Made by a program: the position numbers and the translations under genes
Assembly: GCF_000296695.1 (NCBI RefSeq)
Contig: NZ_BAFK01000012.1
Span: forward strand, 62,001-126,000
Length of the DNA stretch: 64,000 nt
DNA from: Rheinheimera nanhaiensis E407-8
GTDB taxonomy: Bacteria; Pseudomonadota; Gammaproteobacteria; Enterobacterales; Alteromonadaceae
Direction of reading: 5' to 3'
Shown: positions 36,873-45,640 of the stretch, in pieces
Layout of the letters: each line of letters opens with the position of its first letter
How positions within the stretch are numbered: the stretch's first letter is position 1
The notes under the pieces: model-generated
What the model was told of the DNA's origin: nothing
Seen by the model: only the letters and a program-made list of their open reading frames with translations
The model's database searches: none

Positions 36873-38150
36873 CTAGTGTGTTTTAGCCGGCATCTGCCTG
36901 TACCATATGGACAATAACCATTTCTCTCCCGACTCAACCGCCTCACCAGTATGCTGAGATAGTTCTAATGGCTCAGCTTTATCTGTCACATTGGTAAATG
37001 TCAACAGCTTACCCTGCTGAGGGGTAACATTGAGTCCAAGCAAATTAAAAGTAGTAGATCCGCCTATAAAGTTATCATTTAGATAGACCAACGCAGTATG
37101 AGTTCGCTGACCACCATAGCCTTCAGCAGCGAGTTCTGATCCAGCGGGCAGATAATCACCATGCTGCTTATACATTTGCCCTGGGCGGTAGCAAATAACT
37201 GATGGCACTTCCGCACGCAACGGGCATTGGCCTGTCACCGCTGAAATGCGAAGTACCAGCCAATCTACGACAACATCTAGGACCTTGCCTAATGATGCCG
37301 TCATACCCGTCCTAACTTGTTCATTTTCCACTGTATCGTTAGCGTGTACCACTTTAGCCGGATGTAACATAGGTGCAGCAGCATTAATTAGATACTCAGC
37401 CTCTGCGACCGACAACAACTCATCCATCACATATATGTCGGCTATATCTGATAGTAAAACCTTGCTATCAGAAACCGCAGCCAAGTCTGTAAAACTATCT
37501 AAGACCGGCACCAGTGCGTCTAAACAGGCTCTTAAATCTCCCTTGAGGTCGACAAGGTTTGCCTGCGCACTTTCAGACTTGAAATGCTGCTTCGCCAGAT
37601 ATAAACCACTTTGTGCAGCATGTGCCATCCAAGCATTTTGCTCAGCTACAGACGAAGCGTTGCGCGCCATATAATATTGAGAATGTGGATCACCACCATA
37701 TGCTGCTATTTTGAATGCTGTTTTAGCGGCATCCCGGCAGCTATCACCTTGTCTGAGCAGAATAAACCCGAGTGTTCGAAGTGCTATTGGATAGCCTTGT
37801 TTAGCTGACTCCACCACGCAACTAAGTGCGCCCGCCTGATCTTTATTCACTCCTTTACCGCTAAACATTAATTCAGCACAGCGCATCAGTGCTTGGGCAT
37901 CGCCTGTCATAGCCGCAGAGCGGAAATATTCGAAGGCCAACGCAGGATCAGCTTTGACTCCATGTCCTTGTAGGATTAATACACCCAACAATTCAATTGC
38001 CCGCGTGTGTTTCTTCTCGCCAGCTTTATGTAGCCAGTCAAACGCCGTTTTCACCTCGCCGTGGCGTAGCGCATACAACCCCAGTTGGTACATGGCCTGG
38101 GCATCGCCAGCCCTAGCTGAATTTTCTAATTGTGCTAATGGTTGTTCCAT
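36873..38150 (-). CDS. Sel1-repeat protein fused to prolyl 4-hydroxylase-like dioxygenase
   Basis: 425 residues. N-terminal ~190 residues are Sel1-like repeats (DAQAMYQLGLYALRHGEVKTAFDWL and following units). Residues ~225-420 are a 2-oxoglutarate/Fe(II) oxygenase of the prolyl 4-hydroxylase alpha type. Iron ligands His330, Asp332 (YKQHGDYL) and His400 (SQHTGEAV) are present, with the 2-oxoglutarate Lys410. The distance between ligands fits P4H. No signal peptide, so a cytosolic protein or peptide substrate is likely. Stop 158 bp before the HvfA-like gene; 9 bp after the 38160 gene. Confidence 0.88.
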   Translation of the reverse strand: MEQPLAQLENSARAGDAQAMYQLGLYALRHGEVKTAFDWLHKAGEKKHTRAIELLGVLILQGHGVKADPALAFEYFRSAAMTGDAQALMRCAELMFSGKGVNKDQAGALSCVVESAKQGYPIALRTLGFILLRQGDSCRDAAKTAFKIAAYGGDPHSQYYMARNASSVAEQNAWMAHAAQSGLYLAKQHFKSESAQANLVDLKGDLRACLDALVPVLDSFTDLAAVSDSKVLLSDIADIYVMDELLSVAEAEYLINAAAPMLHPAKVVHANDTVENEQVRTGMTASLGKVLDVVVDWLVLRISAVTGQCPLRAEVPSVICYRPGQMYKQHGDYLPAGSELAAEGYGGQRTHTALVYLNDNFIGGSTTFNLLGLNVTPQQGKLLTFTNVTDKAEPLELSQHTGEAVESGEKWLLSIWYRQMPAKTH

Positions 38151-38159
38151 ATGTTTCCC

Positions 38160-38888
38160 CTACTGCGCATCTGAACGGAACCAGCCGACAATGCTATAAC
38201 GTGCTGCCGGACAATAATTTGCTACCTGAGAGACAAAATGGTGTTGCGGCACCGAAAAAACGGTCAGAGTGTTAAATGAAGGTAACAAAGATTGCCTGAT
38301 ACGGCCATCATTCTCCTGCAGGTGCAGTAAACCACCCCAGTCTGGCTGCCAATGTCGTGATAATCCAATAGTATATGCTGCTGCACGCACCTGCCCAACA
38401 GGTGCACCATTATCATCGTGAGATCTTAAAAAATGCCCTGGCAAGTATCGGGATACTTGGCCGTCTGCCTTTACAATTGTTTGATTTCCAGTTAATGCGC
38501 GCATAAAAGCCACTGTTTGTGGATGACAAATTTGTTCAACGTAGTGGTGAAACACGCTGCTTGGATTGGTTTGCTGCAAGTAATGCGTAACAAGCATATA
38601 ACTGTCATAACAGAACGCATATTGGTTTTCAGCCGCCTGCCGAGTAATACTAGCAAATAATTGTTGCTGCTGTTGCGCCGATAAGGCCATCACTTCGGAT
38701 ATGGGCTTTTTAGCCCCTCTCCCATTAATGATATAAGCCATATCCCACGGTAATACGCTGAGCTCAGCCTCCATTTGCGCAACAATTTCAGCACGAAGAA
38801 AATCGTTAACTTGGACCACTCCGTTTGCTGCAAGCTGTTGCCGTAGCGCTTGCGTATCGGTTGGCAAATTAAAAAAATGTTGTTGCAT
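38160..38888 (-). CDS. 2-oxoglutarate/Fe(II) oxygenase (Tpa1/proline hydroxylase-like)
   Basis: 242 residues. A double-stranded beta-helix dioxygenase with iron ligands His157, Asp159 (LRSHDDNG) and a distal His near 217 (HHFVSQV), plus Arg230 for the 2-oxoglutarate carboxylate (ARYSIVGWFRSD). The W-G-G-L-L-H-L segment is usual for Tpa1/OGFOD1-like enzymes. Its substrate is unknown. Second of three tandem oxygenase-like genes. Confidence 0.87.
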   Translation of the reverse strand: MQQHFFNLPTDTQALRQQLAANGVVQVNDFLRAEIVAQMEAELSVLPWDMAYIINGRGAKKPISEVMALSAQQQQQLFASITRQAAENQYAFCYDSYMLVTHYLQQTNPSSVFHHYVEQICHPQTVAFMRALTGNQTIVKADGQVSRYLPGHFLRSHDDNGAPVGQVRAAAYTIGLSRHWQPDWGGLLHLQENDGRIRQSLLPSFNTLTVFSVPQHHFVSQVANYCPAARYSIVGWFRSDAQ

Positions 38889-38896
38889 CTAAACTC

Positions 38897-39574
38897 CTAG
38901 CCGCCGTAACGGTTTGACCAGCAGTTTACCGCAACGGTAATCCGCCTGTCCTGCCCCATAAAGGGCGCAACTTCATGCTGTAGGTATGAAGGGAAAATGA
39001 CTAACTGACCAGCCTGTAATTTAAAATTATGATTGCCAACTCCATATTGACCATTTAACCGCACATTACCGGCATCCAGGTAGCTATTAGCGTGGGGTCT
39101 TGGGTCATGAAAACGCAATACACCGCTGTCGGGTTTATTATCAGGCGAAGTTCCCGGGTTTACGCAGTACACAGCCGACCATGACGCCATTGGGTGGTTG
39201 TGTGTATAAAAATAGCCAGCAAACTCGGTAATGTGAAACCAGGCATCCGCGTTAAGTTGCAGCCGACTTAACTCATCGTGACTATAACCATTTAATCGGG
39301 CCATAACCCATGCTACCGACTGCAACACAAAACCACGTAAGCGTTGCACTGCTGGGTTGTCATACTTGAACAAATCGAAGTTACTTTCAAACAACGCCTC
39401 TTGGGCGTAATTATGTAAATGTGGATTGCGATACTTATCGCCCTGCGCCGTCAACACATCAAAAAAACGTTCCAGCTCGGCGTTTAACTGCTCACAATCA
39501 GGATACAGTATCTGAGCAAAAGGTGTGGAAAAGGCCGGATAAATCACCGGCTCAAGCGGCTTTTTTTCTGTCAT
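38897..39574 (-). CDS. Putative 2-oxoglutarate/Fe(II) oxygenase, TIGR02466-type
   Basis: 225 residues. Shows the family elements: W-F-H-I-T, the H-N-H-P segment with SWSAVYCVN, SGVLRFHDPRPHAN and a C-terminal LVIFPSYLQHEVAPF followed by RRITVAVNCW. These include a likely metal triad and the carboxylate-binding Arg. The family is common near TonB receptors in Alteromonadales and Caulobacterales; no substrate is known. First gene after the receptor's terminator, so it probably has its own promoter or read-through. Confidence 0.82.
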   Translation of the reverse strand: MTEKKPLEPVIYPAFSTPFAQILYPDCEQLNAELERFFDVLTAQGDKYRNPHLHNYAQEALFESNFDLFKYDNPAVQRLRGFVLQSVAWVMARLNGYSHDELSRLQLNADAWFHITEFAGYFYTHNHPMASWSAVYCVNPGTSPDNKPDSGVLRFHDPRPHANSYLDAGNVRLNGQYGVGNHNFKLQAGQLVIFPSYLQHEVAPFMGQDRRITVAVNCWSNRYGG

Positions 39575-39586
39575 AGATTTACCTAT

Positions 39587-39610
39587 AAAAAAGCCCCCAT
39601 AAGGGGGCTT
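39587..39610 (-). terminator. Terminator after the TonB receptor gene
   Basis: AAGCCCCC / GGGGGCTT stem, four-base loop, T6 on the minus strand. Confidence 0.85.
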
Positions 39611-39627
39611 TGTTCATTCTACAACTA

Positions 39628-42483
39628 TTAGAACTTCACAGTAGCACGGAAGTACACATAGCGGTCCATGTTCGGATCGTATTCTGTTACCGAGAAGTTG
39701 TTGGTAGACACAGCTAAGTCGTTATTCAAGTACTCAGCTCTTGGCTCCTTGGCGAACAGGTTCTCAATACCGAAAGTGAATCGAGTATTGTATTCGTCCA
39801 TGGTGTATCCAACAGATACATCATGTACAAAGTATGATGGTAATACTTCTGTTACACCGTCTTCTGCAGTCAGACCGAAGGCAACTGTGTAGTAGTTGTC
39901 CATCTTATCAACCCAACGGGTATCCCAGTGAGCATCCCAGTTACCCATCATCCAGTCGATAGAGAAAGTACCTTTCCATTCAGGGTAACCCGCATCACCG
40001 TACTGAACACCTAATTGCTCTTCACCATCAAACTTGTTAGTGATGGCGTGCGCAATATCAACTGCGAACTTGAAAGTACCAAACTCAGTCTCAGGCATGC
40101 GGTATGCGAAGTAAGCATCCACACCTTCAACTTCGTATTTACCGGAGTTTTGCAGGAAGTTGCGAATATCAGTTATAAAACCAGTGTTAGGGTCACGGTC
40201 AATAAACTGAGCAGCGAAAGCATCGCCAGCCGCGTACTCAGTTAACAGACGAGGCGCACCATAACGGCCGATTGAATCTTCAACTTCGATGCTGTAGTAA
40301 TCCACAGTCATCTCTAAGCCTTCCACCCAGCTTGGGTTATATACAAAGCCGATAGTGTTAGAAGTAGAGGTTTCTGGGCTTAAGTCAGGAGAAGAAACCT
40401 GAGTAATACGGATCTGCGTGTTAGATTGACGGTAGCCTTGTGGAACACCAGCACAACCCGGTAACGCTTGTTGAACTGGAGTTGGCACGCCATTCACATC
40501 GATGAATATTTGTGCACCAGTTGCGGTAACAGTATTACAGGGGTCAGTTAACGTCGGGTATGAATCCGCGTTACCAGCAAATAAGTTAGAGATCGAAGGT
40601 GCACGGTAACCTTGAGCCCAGGTGCCACGGATTAATAAGTCATCCATTGGACGTAATTCCAGACCCACCTTAGCCGTTGACTCATTACCGAAAGTACTGT
40701 GGTCAGAGAAGCGCATGGCTGGAGTTAATGTCAACATTTCCAATACAGGGATTGAGAATTCAACATAAGCTTCATCCAAACGGAAACCGCCTTCTGTTGC
40801 GTCGCGCTGGTTACCAGAAGATTCGCCCGTAACGGTTAATGGATCCGGAGTATCATAACCGGTTTCTTCACGGCGCTCGATACCAACGGCCATACCCACC
40901 ATGCCTGCTGGTAATTCGAACAGGTCACCACCAGCATTGAACGCGTAGTCTTTCAGTGTTAAGCCTGAACGGGCAACGCTATCGAATGACACGTAATCGA
41001 TCATCTCTTGCGTGATTGAACCAAAACCACCAAACAGGTTTAATGGAACGCAGTTTGTTGTAGCGTTACAGTTATCACCCAGCGCCTGGTTAATCCGTGT
41101 TAAGTTCAACAGACCCGTTGTCATCTCATCCTGGTTGTTCTGACCGTAGATGTAGTGCGCATCCCACGTCCAAGCATCACCCAGTGAACCTTCTAAACCG
41201 ATCATTGCACGGTAAGTAGTATCGTTTTGTTCATAACGGCGCGGGCCTGCTTCTACGAAACGACGTTGAGCGGCGTATGGCGTGTAAGCCTGCGGATCAA
41301 AACCTGCAGCGGCTGCACGTGACACGTCACCATACAAGGTGGTGCCGAATGGGTTGTAGATGTTATTTGCATGGATGTCTACACGGCTTGCCGCAGCGCC
41401 AAACGCAGAACCCAATGTTACCGGCATAGGAGCAAGCTCTTGGGCTGATTTACGGTTAGTAATTACGAAATCTGACACCAAACGTAAATCATCTGCCAGG
41501 TCATAGTAACCCTGAACGTAGAAAGAGTTACGATTTTGCGGAGTAATTAAGTAGTTATCTGGAGCGTAGTTATACAAACCGTTTACAGCGGCATTTCGGT
41601 TTTCCCAAGTGTCTAAACCTACACTCGCACCTGTACCAGCTTGAGGAACCAAATCAAAACGGTCATCATTTGGGTTGGTATTAGTTGTACCCAGGTTAGT
41701 GTAACCATTGTCTAGCAACGTATCGATTGTCCCCTGACTTAGCTGGTTGTTATACACCTGAATACGGCCTTTTTCAGTAGTAGAACTATTACCGAAAGCC
41801 GAAATGTCACGGTCACCAGCCCAAACTGGCTGCTGGGTTACATGGCTCATATTAAACAGTAAGCCACCTTTGGCACTGGTAATACCAAATGTCAACTCAG
41901 CTGAGTATTGACGGCCATCACCCTCACTGGCGTTCTCACCGCCATAAACTGACAGCTCAACACCTTCAAAATCTTTGCGGGTAATAATGTTGACTACACC
42001 TGCAATCGCATCAGAACCATATACAGCTGATGCACCGTCTTTCAGAACTTCAATACGCTCAACGGCAGCAGATGGGATAGTGTTTAAATCAACTGTCGAG
42101 CCTAAAGAAGAGATCCAACGGCGGCCGTTAACCAATACCAAAAGACGCTGAGCGCCTAAGTTACGTAAGTCGATATTAGTTGCACCATTACCGCCATTAT
42201 TAAACGCGGTGTTCAGCGCCGCACCTGCAGCCGGAATATCTTGTAGGATATCACCGATACTTAACAGACCAGAAGCATCAATTGCTGCACGGTCAAGCAC
42301 TAACACCGGGCTTGACGTTTCCATATCAGTACGTTTGATACGAGAACCGGTAACTTCAATACGTTCAACTTTGGCTGTTTCTTCTTCAGCTGCTGTAACC
42401 TGGGCAGTGAATGCGGTTGCCGATGCAGCACCGAAAGCAATCGCTAAGCGCACGGCTTTGCTTAATTTATTATTCGTATACAT
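39628..42483 (-). CDS. TonB-dependent outer-membrane receptor
   Basis: 951 residues. Signal peptide to ~A31, a TonB-box region (KVERIEVTGSRIKR), plug domain (~45-170 with LLVLVNGRRW and AVERIEVLKDGASAVYGSDAIAGVVNIITRK) and a 22-strand barrel ending in Phe, as outer-membrane proteins do. It is the large receptor class, often used for peptides, glycans or siderophores. The substrate cannot be told from sequence. The iron-oxygenase neighbours hint at a peptide or a metal-bound compound. GGGAG precedes the ATG. Confidence 0.94.
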   Translation of the reverse strand: MYTNNKLSKAVRLAIAFGAASATAFTAQVTAAEEETAKVERIEVTGSRIKRTDMETSSPVLVLDRAAIDASGLLSIGDILQDIPAAGAALNTAFNNGGNGATNIDLRNLGAQRLLVLVNGRRWISSLGSTVDLNTIPSAAVERIEVLKDGASAVYGSDAIAGVVNIITRKDFEGVELSVYGGENASEGDGRQYSAELTFGITSAKGGLLFNMSHVTQQPVWAGDRDISAFGNSSTTEKGRIQVYNNQLSQGTIDTLLDNGYTNLGTTNTNPNDDRFDLVPQAGTGASVGLDTWENRNAAVNGLYNYAPDNYLITPQNRNSFYVQGYYDLADDLRLVSDFVITNRKSAQELAPMPVTLGSAFGAAASRVDIHANNIYNPFGTTLYGDVSRAAAAGFDPQAYTPYAAQRRFVEAGPRRYEQNDTTYRAMIGLEGSLGDAWTWDAHYIYGQNNQDEMTTGLLNLTRINQALGDNCNATTNCVPLNLFGGFGSITQEMIDYVSFDSVARSGLTLKDYAFNAGGDLFELPAGMVGMAVGIERREETGYDTPDPLTVTGESSGNQRDATEGGFRLDEAYVEFSIPVLEMLTLTPAMRFSDHSTFGNESTAKVGLELRPMDDLLIRGTWAQGYRAPSISNLFAGNADSYPTLTDPCNTVTATGAQIFIDVNGVPTPVQQALPGCAGVPQGYRQSNTQIRITQVSSPDLSPETSTSNTIGFVYNPSWVEGLEMTVDYYSIEVEDSIGRYGAPRLLTEYAAGDAFAAQFIDRDPNTGFITDIRNFLQNSGKYEVEGVDAYFAYRMPETEFGTFKFAVDIAHAITNKFDGEEQLGVQYGDAGYPEWKGTFSIDWMMGNWDAHWDTRWVDKMDNYYTVAFGLTAEDGVTEVLPSYFVHDVSVGYTMDEYNTRFTFGIENLFAKEPRAEYLNNDLAVSTNNFSVTEYDPNMDRYVYFRATVKF

Positions 42484-42860
42484 GTATTTCTCCCTGGACC
42501 ACTATCTAGTGATTCTATTTTTAACAGTTACCAACCTTTTACGGCGCTTGGCACTCCGTTTATCTCGGATTACCTCCGATTTGTCGCCTGCTGATAATAA
42601 ACGCAATTTTTCGGCAGGGTCAACAGCTTTTGCGGAACATTTGATAATTTAGATTGTCCGCTGGCAAGCCCCGATGCTGTTAACTCGGGAAGATTGGCAC
42701 TGCAATGACAGCGAACAGTACAAAAAGTACCGTTTTATTATCCAATTAGCGTCAAAAGCACGCTAAATCAGCCAGAGACAAGCAAACCAAATCGTAAAGA
42801 TTCAGTTACAGAGCATCAATTTCAGCTGACCTGGGTGTGTGTCAATGTTGACTATACCGA
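42484..42860. other. 377-bp gene-free region upstream of the TonB receptor
   Basis: No ORF or tRNA is seen. It holds a candidate sigma-70 promoter (42594-42623), and next to it a GGACAA-containing imperfect inverted repeat (GCGGACAA... / ...TGTTCCGC, 42632-42662). A ~100-base leader would precede the receptor ATG. No clear terminator was found for the 42861 gene in this stretch. Confidence 0.6.
42594..42623 (-). promoter_or_regulatory. Candidate sigma-70 promoter of the TonB receptor gene
   Basis: TTGACC, 18 bases, TATTAT on the minus strand, ~110 bases before the ATG. Confidence 0.5.
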
Positions 42861-43427
42861 CTAATTACTGGCATCAACTTCTAATTTAAACGCTAATGTA
42901 AAGCGCGAGGCATAACACACTCTGTTTGGCGGTCTGCCAACATGCTTAATAGCACCGTCGAAAATAACAACCCTGCCAGGCTTGGGTGTGCAGGCGTAAA
43001 CACAGTCATCTTCTCTGTTATAAAACATGGTCTCGCCACCCCATTCAACATCCCATTTGTGGCAGGCGTACATTAGAACTGTTAACTCTTTGCTTTCAGG
43101 CAGGCAGTCGGTATGAGTAAATAACATGTCGCCATAAGAGGCCAAATTACAATAAGCACGATAAGCTTTATAGCGAATGCCGGTTACACCAAGAACAGCT
43201 TCAAGACTGCGATAATAAACAGGTAGCGCTGATAGTTGGTTCGCATTTAAATTAAGCACAAAATGCCTAAAAGCGGCCGTATCTGGCCTGGCGACTTCAC
43301 TGCGTACGAAAGGGCTATTCTCCAGATTCATCGCAATCACACCGGACTCTTCCGGTGAGCACAGATTATCAAAAACCCATATTTTTCTGCCTTCAATTGA
43401 AGTTTCATATTTTGGTTGGTACTTCAT
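42861..43427 (-). CDS. 2-oxoglutarate/Fe(II) oxygenase (PHD/SM-20-like)
   Basis: 188 residues from the ATG at 43427; a GTG at 43451 would add eight. Iron ligands His105, Asp107 (LFTHTDCLPES) and His162 (GAIKHVGRPP), with Arg175 for 2-oxoglutarate. WGGETMFYN and PKPGRVVIFDG are typical of the small prolyl-hydroxylase class. No signal peptide. It lies upstream of the TonB receptor on the same strand, across 377 bp. A pair of inverted AGGACAAA repeats in its upstream region may be operators. Confidence 0.87.
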   Translation of the reverse strand: MKYQPKYETSIEGRKIWVFDNLCSPEESGVIAMNLENSPFVRSEVARPDTAAFRHFVLNLNANQLSALPVYYRSLEAVLGVTGIRYKAYRAYCNLASYGDMLFTHTDCLPESKELTVLMYACHKWDVEWGGETMFYNREDDCVYACTPKPGRVVIFDGAIKHVGRPPNRVCYASRFTLAFKLEVDASN

Positions 43428-43456
43428 AATCTCCCGCTCAGAAATCTGCACTATTT

Positions 43457-43515
43457 AGGACAAATGTTTTACCGTTAAAGCGGTGTATTTGCAATGCGTG
43501 AAAAATGTTTGTCCT
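43457..43515. repeat. Inverted pair of 14-bp elements in the oxygenase/dinG intergenic region
   Basis: AGGACAAATGTTTT at 43457-43470 and its inverted near-copy at 43502-43515 (reverse complement AGGACAAACATTTT), 12 of 14 identical, 31 bases apart. The layout suits a repressor or activator acting on one of the divergent genes. Confidence 0.55.
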
Positions 43516-43589
43516 ATCGACTTACGCCAGTTTGTTTAAATTGACTACCGCAGGTAAACTAAAGCAACTGTATAAAAACCCATACCCTT

Positions 43590-45629
43590 ATGCTAAGCGA
43601 CCAGATTAAAAGTCAGATCCGCACTATCCATGGCCGGATTAAAGACAGCCTGCCCAATTACCAACCACGCGCTGGGCAAAACCAGCTGGTGGCTGAAATC
43701 GCTAAAATTGTCTCGGGCAGTTATCACCGCCACGAGCGCATTGGTTTGATTGAGGCTGGCACCGGTACTGGTAAGTCGTTGGCTTATATGCTGGGCGTTA
43801 TTCCTTACGCGCTGGCGCAAAAGAAAAAAGTGGTGATTGCCACCGCTACTGTGGCGCTGCAGGAGCAGCTGGTGAATAAAGATCTGCCGTTTTTTCAGCT
43901 GCATAGTAAGTTACTGTTTGAGTTTAGTCTGGTAAAAGGCCGCGCACGCTATGCCTGTATCGAGCGGCTGCGCCAGCAGCAGCGTCATCCTGAACTGTTT
44001 GCCAGCGCCAACACTGCCGCTACTGACTGGCAGGGCTTATTAGACAGCTGGGCTAATCGTTACTGGCTGGGCGATAAAGACAGCTTAAATATCACCCTGG
44101 ACGAGCAGAGTTGGCAACAGATTGTCGCCGACCCACTGCACTGCCACAAAGCTGACCGGCGCCATTTAAATTGCCCATTTCATTTAGCCCGTGCCGAGGT
44201 TGAGCACGCCGATGTGCTGGTAGTAAACCACGCACTGTTGCTGGCCGACCTGGCCAGCGGTAACAGTGTGCTGCCAAAGCCTGCCGACTGTATTTATGTG
44301 ATCGATGAAGCGCATCATTTGCCCGACAGCGCCAGAGAATTTTTCGCTGCCCAGGCGCAGCTAAGCCATAACAGCCAGTGGCTGGAAAAAGGCGGCAAAA
44401 CGCTGCAGCAATTAATTCAACTGCTACCGGCCACGGTGATGAAAGATCTGATACGGTTGCAGGATAGCTGTAATGAACTGCAAAGCCTGCTAAAGCCGGT
44501 GGAACGCTGCATAGAGGAGTTTAAACCGCGCTGGTTTAGCGATAAAACTGAATATCGTTTTAGCGACGCCGCCCTGCCTAAATTATTGCAGCAGCAAGCC
44601 GAGCCATTAGCGCAGGCTAGCCAAAAAGCATTGCAGCAACTGGAAAAAGTACAGCAGCAGTTACAGGAACATAGCAGTGAGCAGTCACTATCAAGCAAAC
44701 AAAGCCTGGCCCTGCTACAGGAGCTCAGTTACCTGTACCAAAAGCTGGAGCAACAACAAAACCTATGGCAGCTGTATGCCCAGCCGCAGGATAAAACCGT
44801 ACAGCAAGCCCGCTGGGTAGCGCTTCACAGCACCAGCCAGTATGTGATAGCGCACGCCACGCCACTGGGCGTGGCCGGCAAATTAGCCCAGCTGCTATTT
44901 GATGATGCCTTTGCCGTGGTGCTGTGCTCGGCTACGCTGACAGCACTGAACTCGTTTAACTACATTAAGTATGACTTGGGGCTTACGCAGTTTGACGGCG
45001 TACAAACGCTACAGGTAGCCTCGCCTTTTGCCTATGCGGAAAAAGGCCAGATCCTCTTGCCCAAAATGCAGGCTGAACCTACCGAAGCCCGTTTTACCGA
45101 TGAGCTGGCAAGAGTGTTGCCACAGTACTTGCCTGATAACCAGGCCAGTCTGGTGCTGTTTGCATCATACTGGCAAATGCAGCAGGTGGCAGAGCAGTTG
45201 CGCGCGAAAGGCTTTTCTTTGCTGGTACAGGGCGAAGCGTCACGCCAGGCCTTGCTGCAATTACATAGCGAAAATTGTCAGCATGGCCGCAGCAGTATTT
45301 TATTTGGCACCCAGAGCTTTTCTGAAGGGCTGGACTTACCCGGCAAGTTATTAACGAATCTGGTGATCACCAAATTACCCTTTGCCGTGCCTACCTCGCC
45401 ACTGGAAGAAGCTTTGGCGGAGGCGATCAGTAAAAAAGGCGGTAATGCCTTTGTACAGCTGACTATTCCGGCCACGGCGAAGAAACTGGTGCAAGCCTGT
45501 GGTAGACTGCTGCGCCAGGAGCAGGACGAGGGCCGGATAGTGATTCTGGACCGACGCCTGGTGACGAAAACCTATGGCAGCGCTATGTTAAACGCCTTGC
45601 CGCCTTTTCGCCGCCAGATTGATTACTAA
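43590..45629 (+). CDS. dinG: DinG-type ATP-dependent DNA helicase
   Basis: 679 residues versus 716 in E. coli DinG. XPD-like superfamily 2: Walker A IEAGTGTGKS (54-63), IATATVALQEQL, DEAH at 240-243, and C-terminal FGTQSFSEGLDLPG and QACGRLLRQ. It unwinds 5'-3' and removes R-loops and D-loops. The Fe-S region shows Cys123, Cys185 and Cys195, but the fourth Cys usually found between the last two is absent (HKADRRHLN). Divergent from the 42861 oxygenase. Only half of a LexA box is seen upstream. Confidence 0.92.
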   Translation: MLSDQIKSQIRTIHGRIKDSLPNYQPRAGQNQLVAEIAKIVSGSYHRHERIGLIEAGTGTGKSLAYMLGVIPYALAQKKKVVIATATVALQEQLVNKDLPFFQLHSKLLFEFSLVKGRARYACIERLRQQQRHPELFASANTAATDWQGLLDSWANRYWLGDKDSLNITLDEQSWQQIVADPLHCHKADRRHLNCPFHLARAEVEHADVLVVNHALLLADLASGNSVLPKPADCIYVIDEAHHLPDSAREFFAAQAQLSHNSQWLEKGGKTLQQLIQLLPATVMKDLIRLQDSCNELQSLLKPVERCIEEFKPRWFSDKTEYRFSDAALPKLLQQQAEPLAQASQKALQQLEKVQQQLQEHSSEQSLSSKQSLALLQELSYLYQKLEQQQNLWQLYAQPQDKTVQQARWVALHSTSQYVIAHATPLGVAGKLAQLLFDDAFAVVLCSATLTALNSFNYIKYDLGLTQFDGVQTLQVASPFAYAEKGQILLPKMQAEPTEARFTDELARVLPQYLPDNQASLVLFASYWQMQQVAEQLRAKGFSLLVQGEASRQALLQLHSENCQHGRSSILFGTQSFSEGLDLPGKLLTNLVITKLPFAVPTSPLEEALAEAISKKGGNAFVQLTIPATAKKLVQACGRLLRQEQDEGRIVILDRRLVTKTYGSAMLNALPPFRRQIDY

Positions 45630-45640
45630 TAGGAAGCGCT

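Noticed and set aside
43566-43585. LexA box before dinG
   Set aside because: The left half AACTGTATA fits, but the right half (ACAG) is missing.
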